A DNA stretch of 64,000 bases from Calothrix brevissima NIES-22. GTDB lineage: Bacteria; Cyanobacteriota; Cyanobacteriia; Cyanobacteriales; Nostocaceae. Made by a program: the position numbers and the translations under genes. The notes below the pieces were generated by a model, which made no database searches, was not told the DNA's origin, and was given only the letters and a program-made list of their open reading frames with translations. The stretch is taken from NCBI RefSeq assembly GCF_002367995.1, contig NZ_AP018207.1, forward strand, positions 248,001-312,000. The letters are read 5' to 3'. Each line of letters starts with the position of its first letter. Within the stretch, counting starts at the first letter, position 1. Shown here in pieces: positions 10,312 through 18,388 of this stretch.

Positions 10312-11184
10312 TTAAGGAATAGGAAGTACTGCGCCTTGATATTTTTCTCTAATAAATTGCTTCACTTTTTCATCGCGTAGCAATTTATGGAGTTTTTGAA
10401 TTCTCGGATCGTTTTCCTTTCCTGCTAATGTGGTTACAGTCACCGCATACAGTGGATTTTGCGCTGACTCTAGTGCTAAAGCATCTTTATCTGTTTTCAT
10501 CCCAGATTGCACAACCCAATTACCTGTAATTCCCGCTAAATCCACATCAGGAAGAGTAGGGATTGCTTGCGCTCCAGGTATCTCTTTAATCTGTAGGTTT
10601 TTCGGATTTTCAATAATATCTTTGGGACTAGCAGGTTGGGTGTTGGGTTTAAGTTTAATTAGCTTTGCTTCTTCTAATACTTTTAAAGCACGATGAGCGT
10701 TACTAATATCATCGGGAATTGTGACTAAAGCTTTATTAGGAACCTCCGCTAGAGATTTATATTTTTTAGAAAATATCCCTACAGGGTTTAAATGTATCTG
10801 GGGAGTAAAAGCGTACATTTTGAGATTTTTGCGCTTGCCATAATCTTCCATATAGGGGATATGTTGGAAGTAATTAGCATCGATTTGTCCATCTTTTAAC
10901 GCAGTATTATTTTGCACTGGATCATTAAAAGTGACAATTTCAATATCTAATCCTGCTTCTGGTGCAAGATTTTTTTTCACAAATTCCAAAATCTCTCCAG
11001 CCGGAACTGGTGAAACTCCGACTTTGATTTTCTCTTTTGCTCCTGTTGCAACTGTATTTGCAGCCGTTGTGGCTGTAGGACTATTTGTGGTGTTAGCAGC
11101 ATTATTTTGCGGTGAACTACAACTAGTGACTGTAGCTAAAAAAGATGCAGTTGCTATTACAAAAAACCGACGTTTAATATTCAT
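10312..11184 (-). CDS. metQ: MetQ/NlpA-type substrate-binding lipoprotein (second of two)
   Basis: A 290-residue MetQ-family lipoprotein with start MNIKRRFFV, signal sequence and lipobox TVTSC. It has the family segments KVGVSPVPAGEILEF and DANYFQHIPYMEDYG. The ATG at 11184 follows an AAAAAGG ribosome site; an upstream extension to 11247 is unlikely because it would bury the signal sequence. It is about half identical by eye to the protein at 7569-8426, so the transporter has two receptors, perhaps for different methionine forms. Confidence 0.86.
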   Translation of the reverse strand: MNIKRRFFVIATASFLATVTSCSSPQNNAANTTNSPTATTAANTVATGAKEKIKVGVSPVPAGEILEFVKKNLAPEAGLDIEIVTFNDPVQNNTALKDGQIDANYFQHIPYMEDYGKRKNLKMYAFTPQIHLNPVGIFSKKYKSLAEVPNKALVTIPDDISNAHRALKVLEEAKLIKLKPNTQPASPKDIIENPKNLQIKEIPGAQAIPTLPDVDLAGITGNWVVQSGMKTDKDALALESAQNPLYAVTVTTLAGKENDPRIQKLHKLLRDEKVKQFIREKYQGAVLPIP

Positions 11185-11263
11185 GCGATCGCCTTTTTCA
11201 AATATTGACAAAATTCCACTTTCATGAATAGATACACCCAAACACAAATGACTAATGACAAAC

Positions 11264-12364
11264 TCACCATTTCTGCTCAGGAACCCAGTTATAATTTTTG
11301 TCCTTCACATCTATCTTTTTCGGAATAATTTTTAGCTCATAGAAGGTATCCGCCATTCTTTGTAACCCTGAAAGCACTTCATCGGTTACAGGTAAGACAC
11401 TGCGCTCGCCTCCTCGCTTTTCCACTATTTCCATTGTCGGTTCGTCAATTTTGTAGAGTTTAGAAAGTAATTTTGCAGAATCTTTGTAATTATTTTTTGA
11501 CCAAGAACCTGCTTTTTCTAACTCTTGTAAAATTATCTTGACAATATCAGGATGGTCGCGGACAAAATCGGGAGCAGCATAATAAAATGAAGGGCTTTCT
11601 AAGGCAGCCTTATCACCAAATACAGCAGAATTATCTGCTAACAAACGAGTGCGCAGCTTTTGTTCAGCTTGTGCTGTGTAAGGGTCCCAAATCAACCATG
11701 CATCAATATCACCACGTTCAAATGCTGGTAAAGCTTCTGCTGGAGTTAAATATAAAGGTTGGATATCAGTAAATTTTAATCCTACCTTCTCTAAGGCACG
11801 TACTATAATATAGTGCTGACCTGAACCTTTAGCAAAAGCAACTTTTTTACCTTTCAAATCCGACAGCGTTTTAATAGGTGAATCTTCTTTCACCAAAATA
11901 GCGGAACCTCTAGTACTACCAATTCCGGCAGCTACTCTCACAAATGGTTTATCGCTAGCTTGTGCAAATACGCTTCCTGTACCGCCACCACCACCAAACA
12001 CAATACTACCGACACCCATACCTTCTAAAAGTGGTGCAGTAGAAGAAAATTCGTTCCATGTCACAGATATACCTTGAGGTTGTAAACGCTTTTCTAAACT
12101 TCCCTGTGCTTTCACAATATTTAAAAGTGCCATCCCTTTTTGATGACCCATTTTTAGCACTGTTAACTGGCTTTTCTGTGGTTCTTGTTTAGCTGCATTG
12201 GCAGAGTTAGTAGAGTTATGTGGGGTACAAGATGCGAGAGTTAGACTCAATCCAAAACCAATAATAAAAAAGATAATAAAATTCTTGATATTTGGTTTAT
12301 AAATTGCCTGTAATATTTTCTCGTTTATCCAAGAAAATAATTTATTTGTAATTTCGCTGAACAT
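11264..12364 (-). CDS. sulfonate-type ABC substrate-binding lipoprotein (SsuA-like)
   Basis: A 366-residue periplasmic binding protein with a long N-terminal extension, a membrane segment and lipobox TLASC. Family segments are KMGHQKGMALLNILKAQGSLEKRL-like text near residue 70, FGGGGGTGSVFAQA and DAWLIWDPYTAQAE. It is a close paralog of 44470-45564; the whole mature sequence is nearly the same. A strong AAGGAG site precedes the ATG at 12364. It sits between the diiron gene and the met transporter on the minus strand. An aliphatic sulfonate is the likely ligand, with no permease gene beside it. Confidence 0.83.
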   Translation of the reverse strand: MFSEITNKLFSWINEKILQAIYKPNIKNFIIFFIIGFGLSLTLASCTPHNSTNSANAAKQEPQKSQLTVLKMGHQKGMALLNIVKAQGSLEKRLQPQGISVTWNEFSSTAPLLEGMGVGSIVFGGGGGTGSVFAQASDKPFVRVAAGIGSTRGSAILVKEDSPIKTLSDLKGKKVAFAKGSGQHYIIVRALEKVGLKFTDIQPLYLTPAEALPAFERGDIDAWLIWDPYTAQAEQKLRTRLLADNSAVFGDKAALESPSFYYAAPDFVRDHPDIVKIILQELEKAGSWSKNNYKDSAKLLSKLYKIDEPTMEIVEKRGGERSVLPVTDEVLSGLQRMADTFYELKIIPKKIDVKDKNYNWVPEQKW

Positions 12365-12601
12365 AGGTACTCCTTAGCATTATGATTTTTTTAATTAAAA
12401 TATCTTGGTGAAAATTTGAATATTAAATACAACTTTTATAAAAATATACGTATACTTTTGATAATCGCTGGCGGTGCGTTGCGCTACGCGACAACACACC
12501 CTACAAAATGGTTTTTTATTAATTACAGATTTTCAGAAAGCCCCCAATATCATGGGGGCGACCACAAAGAGAACACGTTTGGAAACACTGACTCTATTTC
12601 A
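12365..12601. repeat. spacer with dispersed repeat
   Basis: Contains a GCGTTGCGCTACGCGACAAC-type repeat (about 12475-12505) that recurs at 45797-45829. Most of the remainder is AT-rich; no gene seen. Confidence 0.6.
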
Positions 12602-13417
12602 TCACTCACTCACACTCACAAGTTGAGGAAGTTTGGCAATGGGAATATCTAGAAAATAAGACAATACTTCCCGCCGCCAAGCGTCATATATGACTCCAAT
12701 TCCTTCAATTTCTGCGCCAGTTGCATCGTGGACAATCTGCCAATGTTTTTGTAAATAAGGATTGCGTCGCCGTTGTCCTTCTTCGTCTAGTTCTAATAAC
12801 TGGGCGGCTATTTCTGCTTTTTCTGTTGGTGAGGCTTTATCATATTTACTTTGCCACCAAGCTAAAACTCCAAATCGGTGGACGGCTTCATCAGGTAAAA
12901 TTGTTTGACTGGCAAATTTAGAAGTTTCTGGATCGACAATTTTTGTAGTACGGCTGTTTAAAATTAACTGGGCGACTATATGCAGTTCATAGTGTAATTC
13001 AAAGGCTATGAAACCCAACCAATTACGAATTGGTAAATCGCCCATAAATTCCCAGTGATTTTTTACTTCTTCTACAATCTTTTCTGTAGGGTCTTGTCCT
13101 GATAATTCCCAGACTCGCTGACGAGTAAATTGGGCATGTGCGCCATCATCACCAATTTGGCGGCTTAAAAATAGGTGCAGTTCTGGGTCGGGTATTTGGT
13201 CAATAATTTTGCTACAAACTTGGACAATATATAAATCGTGGGCTGCGCCACCAATGCGGAAGCGATAGAATTTCTCAAAGTCTTCTTTTGTTGTTAGTTG
13301 TCGCGGTTCTTGAATGCGAGTAGTAGGAAAATTTGGGGTGTGTTTAGCAATGATTTTATCGATGGTTTCAATTTCAAACTCAGTTGTCCAAGCTGGGCGA
13401 GTTAAAGTTGCACTCAT
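12602..13417 (-). CDS. ferritin-like diiron protein, paralog 1 (uncharacterised)
   Basis: A 271-residue, mainly helical protein. Four metal-ligand-like helices are visible: AHDL (His60, Asp61), DDGAH (Asp90, Asp91, His94), FELHYELH (Glu140, His142, His146) and DEAVH (Asp176, Glu177, His180). This spacing resembles diiron carboxylate oxygenases and ferritin-like proteins. No transit or membrane segment is present, so it is cytoplasmic. It starts 24 bases after an LLM flavin monooxygenase and precedes an SsuA-like gene. Two paralogs occur at 45868 and 46705 with the same four motifs. A role in oxidising an organosulfur substrate is inferred from context only. I do not recognise a characterised homolog. 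Confidence 0.65.
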   Translation of the reverse strand: MSATLTRPAWTTEFEIETIDKIIAKHTPNFPTTRIQEPRQLTTKEDFEKFYRFRIGGAAHDLYIVQVCSKIIDQIPDPELHLFLSRQIGDDGAHAQFTRQRVWELSGQDPTEKIVEEVKNHWEFMGDLPIRNWLGFIAFELHYELHIVAQLILNSRTTKIVDPETSKFASQTILPDEAVHRFGVLAWWQSKYDKASPTEKAEIAAQLLELDEEGQRRRNPYLQKHWQIVHDATGAEIEGIGVIYDAWRREVLSYFLDIPIAKLPQLVSVSE

Positions 13418-13441
13418 AAAGCCTTCCTTGATTATTGCAGA

Positions 13442-14491
13442 TTAAGCTACGAGTTCTCGCGATCGCACTCGTGGCATTACTTCTTCAGCAAAACGTTGCA
13501 TTTCTGGGGTAAAAGGTTGGAATTGCAGCATGAAGGTATCTACACCTACTTCCACAAAATCTGTAATTCTCGCGGCTACAGTGTCATAACTACCAACTAA
13601 CCCCGCCGCAGTCCCGCCATTACTTCCCACCCCTGGATATTTCGCCATATTCTTAAACATGACTACATCTGGTTCCACACCTTTCATCAGTTCGGTTCTG
13701 TCGTCTTGTTGGGCGAGTTCTCGCAGGTATTCATATTCGGCTTGAGCTTCTGCATCAGTCGCTCGCGCAATGACAAAAGCTGACATCGCAAACCCCAGGG
13801 GATTGGGTTTTTTTCGTTCTCGCTTTCTCACATCAGCAATAGTTTCTCTGATGACATCTAAGGGACGCCCATTGAGAAAGAATACATCTGCTGTTTCCAT
13901 TGCGAGATTCTTCGCCGCATCCGATTCTCCACCCAGATATACGAGGGGATGAGGTTGGGCGATAGGACGAGGACGCAAGCATAAATCGCTAATTTGAAAA
14001 TATTCACTATGATAATTAACTTTTTCACCACTCCACAAAGCTTTTACTACTTCCATCCACTGTTGTGAATAGCGATAGCGTTCATCATGGGGTAAGAAAG
14101 GAATTCCAGATTTTTGCAATTCCGGCATAAACCAGGCGCTAATTAAATTAATAGAAAATCTACCGCCACTAATCGCATCAATATTTAATGCCATTTTTGC
14201 CAAAACTACTGGATGAAATAGCAAAGGCTTAATTGCGGCGATAATTTCTATAGATTTAGTAACTTCTGCTAGGGCGGCTGCGGTTGTCCAAGTCTCTAGC
14301 TGGTCTAATTCTTGATTTCTCGGATTAATAATGTGTTCGGCGATGAGAGTGGTGGTAAACCCATAGGCTTCTGCTAGTTGGATGAGTTGTTTAGCTCTGT
14401 TGTAGCTAGCATCACGGGGTTCATACGGGTGGTTCATCGCGCCACAATTGCCGTAAACGGGAATCCAAATCCCGTATCGTGGCTGAGGCAT
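13442..14491 (-). CDS. LLM-class flavin-dependent monooxygenase (SsuD/SfnG-like)
   Basis: A 349-residue bacterial-luciferase-like TIM-barrel enzyme. Typical segments are RYGIWIPVYGN at the start, ISGGRFSINLISAWF, the HDERYRYS phosphate-binding region, LGGESDAA and FVIARATDAEAQAE. SsuD and SfnG use FMNH2 and O2 to split C-S bonds of sulfonates or sulfones and release sulfite or sulfinate. No reductase gene is next to it. It heads the long minus-strand operon reaching to metQ. The paralog at 40079 is similar throughout. The exact substrate is open. Two dyad sites lie in its promoter region. Confidence 0.8.
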   Translation of the reverse strand: MPQPRYGIWIPVYGNCGAMNHPYEPRDASYNRAKQLIQLAEAYGFTTTLIAEHIINPRNQELDQLETWTTAAALAEVTKSIEIIAAIKPLLFHPVVLAKMALNIDAISGGRFSINLISAWFMPELQKSGIPFLPHDERYRYSQQWMEVVKALWSGEKVNYHSEYFQISDLCLRPRPIAQPHPLVYLGGESDAAKNLAMETADVFFLNGRPLDVIRETIADVRKRERKKPNPLGFAMSAFVIARATDAEAQAEYEYLRELAQQDDRTELMKGVEPDVVMFKNMAKYPGVGSNGGTAAGLVGSYDTVAARITDFVEVGVDTFMLQFQPFTPEMQRFAEEVMPRVRSRELVA

Positions 14492-14562
14492 ATTTCTACA
14501 CCCTCTTATACTAGAGGCTAATTCTGCTGAAATTCAGGCTGGGCTGGTTTGGGAGATTAAAG

Positions 14563-14588
14563 TCCGGTTTATTGACCAATTTACCGTA
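14563..14588. promoter_or_regulatory. 26-bp dyad site, LLM-diiron-SBP-met operon
   Basis: Reads TCCGGTTTATTGACC and ends TTTACCGTA; the dyad arms are CCGGTTT and its partner. It is especially like the site at 47976. It lies 72 bp upstream of the minus-strand ATG. Confidence 0.65.
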
Positions 14589-15007
14589 GTATTGGTATAT
14601 AATAATTTCACAAATGGCTGATAAAAGCAATGGGTAAGGTGAAGAAAGTTTGCAATTCTTCGCGAAATGGGAGGAAGGGGGACAAGGGAAGAAGGACAAG
14701 GAGGACAAGGAGGACAAGGGGGAAGAAGAACTGAAGAAAGGCAGAGGGTGGGAAGGTAGCTTTTGCATATCTTTGAAGCGAAGGAGGCAGAGAATAACTA
14801 CATTTATTTATCAATAAAATTAATCGAAAAATACAATTTTATTGTTAAAGTTTGCGGCAATTATTATGCACCTATCTATGGGAGATTCCTTTTGTATGAG
14901 CCAAATCATTAGGGGTGAGGCAGTACCTTGCCCCTACAAGCGACTATTTTTATAAAACTCTTGATTTTTATCTTTAAATATGTGAAACTTGCTTTGATAA
15001 ATTAAAA

Positions 15008-15033
15008 TACTAAAAACTGACCGAAATACAGTA
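15008..15033. promoter_or_regulatory. 26-bp dyad site between divergent operons
   Basis: Begins TACTAAAAACTGACC and ends ATACAGTA with the exact 26-bp span. The centre lacks TCGAT. It lies 279 bp before the ssuB-like ATG. Confidence 0.5.
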
Positions 15034-15250
15034 CTTAAATTAAATTGCCTAAATATACATAAAATCTTCAGGCAGCAATGCCAAAAAATCTTTGTTAGTT
15101 ATAAATGCTTGGTCTTAAGAGTATTTATTAAATAGGGTGGCACTATTAAATTAGTTTAGGCATTAGTCAATTAGCTTATTTCTCTTCAATATTTGTTTGG
15201 GAAAGTAAAAATATCACAATGATGCCCAATCAGTAGATATTTCCAGCCCG

Positions 15251-15276
15251 TAAGTAAAATTTATCGATTTTTATTC
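15251..15276. promoter_or_regulatory. 26-bp dyad-like site upstream of ssuB-like gene
   Basis: On the minus strand the centre AAATCGATAAATTT matches well while the outer halves are degenerate. It lies 36 bp before the ATG at 15312, close to the ribosome site, so it may be an operator. This is the weakest of the listed sites. Confidence 0.35.
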
Positions 15277-15311
15277 ACAGACAATCACTCGTAAATTAGG
15301 AGGTTTTTCAC

Positions 15312-16106
15312 ATGGGATTGAAAACACACGGAATGCACTTGAAATTATCAGGACTAAGTAAATCTTTTGGCGCAAAACAAGTTCTACAAAATATTGATTT
15401 AGATATTCAGCCAGGGGAATTTGTAGCTATTGTTGGTCGTAGTGGTTGCGGGAAGAGTACCATGCTACGCCTAATTGCAGGCTTAGATGCACCGAGTGCA
15501 GGGGGTGTGTTTTTGAATAATGAACAATCCCACCAGCAGATAAATCCCACTATCAGGATGATGTTTCAAGATTCGCGACTTCTACCTTGGCAGCGAGTGA
15601 TTGCTAATGTGGAACTAGGTTTACTGGGTTCTAGTTCTAAGGTGACAGCAAGGCAGACAGCTTTACAAGTGTTGCGGGCGGTGGGATTAGAAGACAGGGC
15701 TAATGAATGGCCTTCTGTCCTTTCTGGTGGACAACGGCAACGGGTGGCGTTAGCTAGAGCTTTAACTAGTCATCCTTCGCTATTGCTGCTAGATGAACCT
15801 CTAGGGGCGCTAGATGCCTTAACCCGCATTGAAATGCAGCAATTATTAGAAAATTTATGGCAAGAACAGCAATTTACGGCATTGCTAATTACCCATGATG
15901 TAGAAGAAGCGGTAGTGTTAGCAGACCGAGTGGTGTTGATTGAAGATGGTCAAATTGGTCTAGATGTCAAGATTGATTTTCCCCGTCCTCGCTCTCGGGG
16001 AGATGCAGAATTTGCGCAGACGGTGGAGAAGATTTTACAACGAGTGATGACGAAACAAGATAGCGATCGCTCATCTGATTATGCCCTAGATTCGGAAGCA
16101 GCTTAG
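15312..16106 (+). CDS. sulfonate-type ABC transporter ATP-binding protein (SsuB/TauB-like)
   Basis: A 264-residue ABC ATPase. Walker A is GRSGCGKST, the Q-loop region [12 protein letters not shown] is the signature form of SsuB/NrtD/TauB, the signature is LSGGQRQR and Walker [13 protein letters not shown]. An AGGAGG site lies eight bases before the ATG. It should energise sulfonate import with a SsuC permease and the SsuA-like proteins, but no such permease is present in the window. The next gene, an SfnB-like oxidoreductase, follows after a 45-base spacer of ATTCGTA repeats. Gene symbol not given since sulfonate and taurine versions cannot be separated. Confidence 0.88.
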   Translation: MGLKTHGMHLKLSGLSKSFGAKQVLQNIDLDIQPGEFVAIVGRSGCGKSTMLRLIAGLDAPSAGGVFLNNEQSHQQINPTIRMMFQDSRLLPWQRVIANVELGLLGSSSKVTARQTALQVLRAVGLEDRANEWPSVLSGGQRQRVALARALTSHPSLLLLDEPLGALDALTRIEMQQLLENLWQEQQFTALLITHDVEEAVVLADRVVLIEDGQIGLDVKIDFPRPRSRGDAEFAQTVEKILQRVMTKQDSDRSSDYALDSEAA

Positions 16107-16151
16107 AACAATTCGTAATTCGTAATTCGTAATTCGTAATTAAGAGGCGCA
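16107..16151. repeat. ATTCGTA tandem repeat
   Basis: About four tandem ATTCGTA heptamers between the ATPase and SfnB-like genes. The same unit occurs at about 29925-29980 and 33730-33750. Confidence 0.8.
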
Positions 16152-17339
16152 ATGGTGCAACTATTAGTTAAAGAAGAATCTCAAGATTGGATTGGAATAG
16201 CATCTTCTGTAGCTGCGGAACTTAGAGCTACTGCAGTAGAAAGAGACCAAAAAGCGGGAATTCCCGATATAGAAATTCAACTGTTGCGGGAAAGTGGCTT
16301 ATTACCTTTAGTCGTACCTCAAGAATATGGCGGGATCGGTGCAACTTGGGTAGAAGCTTTTAAGGTGATTCAACAACTGTCAACCGCAGATGGTTCTGTT
16401 GGACAGTTGTACGGGAATCACCTGAATTTAACAGCTTTAGCTCATGTTTCTGGCACACCAGAGCAAAAAGAAAGATATTACCGCGAAACAGCCGAAAAAA
16501 ATCTCTTTTGGGCAAATGCGATTAATACCAGGGATACTAGGCTGAAAATTACCCCCGATGGCGAAAATTTCCGGGTAGATGGGGTCAAAAGCTTTGGTAC
16601 TGGTGTGGCGATCGCAGATTTGCGTGTATTCTCCGCCCTGCAAGATGGTGTAGAATTGCCCTGGTTGTTTGTCATTCCTAAAGATAGACCAGGGGTAGTT
16701 TCCAACCAAGATTGGGATAACATTGGACAACGGCGCACAGATAGCGACACATTCACCTTTCATGATGTATTGGTAAAAAAAGATGAAATCCTGGGATATC
16801 CTCATCCTACTGATAGTGCTTTTGGTACATTTTTGGGAATCATCGCTCAATTAACCAAAACCTATATATATTTAGGGATTGCTGAAGGTGCGCTAGCTGC
16901 GGCTAAAGAATACACGAAAACTCAAACTAGACCTTGGATTACCTCTGGAGTAGACAGCGCTAGCAAAGACCCGTATATTTTGCGGCATTATGGCGAATTT
17001 TGGACTCAACTACAAGCCGCCATTGCATTGAGCGATCGCACAGCCGCCCAAGTACAAAAAGCTTGGGATAAAGGATCTGATTTGACTTTTGAGGAGAGAG
17101 GAGAAATTGCGATCGCTGTTTTCTCCGCCAAAGCCTTAGTTACCCGGGTGGGATTAGATATCACCAACGGTATCTTTGAAGTCACCGGTACTAGATCCAC
17201 GGCTACTAAATACGGCTTTGACCGCTACTGGCGTGACTTGCGCACCTTTACCCTCCACGATCCAGTCGATTACAAACTCAATCACATAGGTAATTGGGTA
17301 TTAAATCAAGAGTTACCAATTATTACGCAGTACTCTTAA
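16152..17339 (+). CDS. acyl-CoA-dehydrogenase-like flavoprotein (SfnB/DszC-like sulfur acquisition)
   Basis: A 395-residue protein with the acyl-CoA dehydrogenase fold: an N-terminal helical domain (GIPDIEIQLLRESGLLPL), a middle beta domain with WDNIGQRRTDSDTFTFHDV, and a C-terminal helical domain ending RYWRDLRTFTLHDPVDYK. The text RRTDSDT and FHDVLV is typical of the SfnB/DszC group, which are FMNH2-dependent monooxygenases or associated oxidoreductases in sulfur acquisition, not fatty acid enzymes. It is in one operon with the SsuB-like ATPase. Whether it hydroxylates a sulfur compound or a different substrate is unknown. Confidence 0.78.
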   Translation: MVQLLVKEESQDWIGIASSVAAELRATAVERDQKAGIPDIEIQLLRESGLLPLVVPQEYGGIGATWVEAFKVIQQLSTADGSVGQLYGNHLNLTALAHVSGTPEQKERYYRETAEKNLFWANAINTRDTRLKITPDGENFRVDGVKSFGTGVAIADLRVFSALQDGVELPWLFVIPKDRPGVVSNQDWDNIGQRRTDSDTFTFHDVLVKKDEILGYPHPTDSAFGTFLGIIAQLTKTYIYLGIAEGALAAAKEYTKTQTRPWITSGVDSASKDPYILRHYGEFWTQLQAAIALSDRTAAQVQKAWDKGSDLTFEERGEIAIAVFSAKALVTRVGLDITNGIFEVTGTRSTATKYGFDRYWRDLRTFTLHDPVDYKLNHIGNWVLNQELPIITQYS

Positions 17340-17367
17340 TGGGGAAATGGCGTTTTTGGGCATGGAA

Positions 17368-17389
17368 TAATAGTGCTTTAGCACTATTA
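17368..17389. terminator. palindrome between convergent genes
   Basis: A perfect 22-base palindrome (arms TAATAGTGCT) lies between the convergent SfnB-like and deaminase genes and probably ends transcription in both directions. No long T-run is present. Confidence 0.5.
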
Positions 17390-17396
17390 GCTCTGT

Positions 17397-17831
17397 TTAA
17401 TCACCCTTTAATAGATATTTTTCCAGAAAATGATTCACTTCCTCGGCACATAACCCGACATGAACTATTTTCCCTGCTGCTTTGAGAATATCTAATCCTT
17501 GACCGTGATTGCGCGGATCTGGATCGACTAGCGAGACATATATTTCTTGAATGCGTGGATCTTTAGCGATCGCCAAAGCACAAGAGGGTGTGCGTCCTTG
17601 AAAAGAACAAGGTTCAAGAGTTACGTACATTTGCAAAAACGGTAAATCTTGACCTTGAATGTAGGTAAGTGCATCAGCCTCAGCGTGATGCTTTCCTGGT
17701 GAATGGGTATATCCTAGTGCTACTATCTCGCCAGAATGGACTATGGCACAACCTACTGGTGGATTCGGTAAGCATTCTGGTAAAGCTTTTTTGCTTTGAG
17801 CTAGAGCAGCCAGCATAAATTTATCGTTCAT
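17397..17831 (-). CDS. single-domain RibD-type deaminase
   Basis: A 144-residue CDA-fold protein. Zn and catalytic residues are visible: HAE at 49-51 and PCSFQGRTPSC with Cys75 and Cys84. The GRTPSC form is that of the pyrimidine deaminase domain of RibD (riboflavin synthesis). The normal C-terminal reductase domain is absent; the protein ends after the deaminase domain. It may act with a reductase elsewhere, or on another nucleotide or pterin. It sits amid flavin-using genes but is on the opposite strand. ATG at 17831. Confidence 0.75.
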   Translation of the reverse strand: MNDKFMLAALAQSKKALPECLPNPPVGCAIVHSGEIVALGYTHSPGKHHAEADALTYIQGQDLPFLQMYVTLEPCSFQGRTPSCALAIAKDPRIQEIYVSLVDPDPRNHGQGLDILKAAGKIVHVGLCAEEVNHFLEKYLLKGD

Positions 17832-17962
17832 ATTGTTAAATCTCTGTATGAAAAACTAGCCAGCAAATAACTTTTTTAATATCCTCGTTACGGGCGATGG
17901 TTTCTCTGCAACACCCTACGCGATCATCTTGCGCATACCTTCCCTAGCCCCTAACCAGATAC

Positions 17963-18008
17963 TTTGCAATATTTAATGTTTGATAACCTAATAATTCGTA
18001 TATCATAT
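17963..18008 (+). promoter_or_regulatory. conserved block shared with 55274 (motif class II)
   Basis: Contains TTTGCAATATTTAAT, then TTTGAtAACCTAATAATT and TATCATAT. The block at 55274-55318 is the same at 41 of 46 aligned positions. Here it lies 381 bp upstream of the NtaA/DmoA-type gene, in a gap without other features. It is probably a shared promoter or operator; a small repeat is the alternative. Confidence 0.6.
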
Positions 18009-18388
18009 ACTTGTGTTTGCCAGCACATATTTTTTTGGTTGGATTGTGTAAGCTGTATCTTAACTGTCCAGTTATAGGTGAATGCCTGTACCAGACATAA
18101 TTACCTCAAAGCCTTACAGTCAAAGGATTTTATAAATCTGCCATCCAGATAAAATTATTTTTTGGGCGTATGTCAGTAGTTGAAAGCTTAAACTTTCGTC
18201 TTTTCACAAATCACTTACTAGCTATTGATCGGGGTTTGATCGAGATGTGTCAGGCTATCAGTCCAATATAAGTTTTGAGCAGTTAGGAATCAGCCAAAGT
18301 TTTTTAGCAGCAGTCAAATGATGACTGATGTTGTGAGAAAAGCGATCGCTATTAGCGAACCGCATTATTGAAGAAGAGAACAAAGTAG

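Larger units (their letters stand above)
14492..15311. promoter_or_regulatory. divergent promoter region with three dyad sites
   Basis: The 820-base gap lies between the minus-strand LLM operon and the plus-strand ssuB-like operon. It carries dyads at 14563, 15008 and 15251 and a GGACAAGGA tandem repeat (about 14680-14725). No coding frame is convincing. Confidence 0.6.

Noticed and set aside
12420-12470. Possible dyad upstream of the SsuA-like gene (TACAAC ... ACGTA)
   Set aside because: Only about nine of 26 positions match and no TCGAT centre is present.
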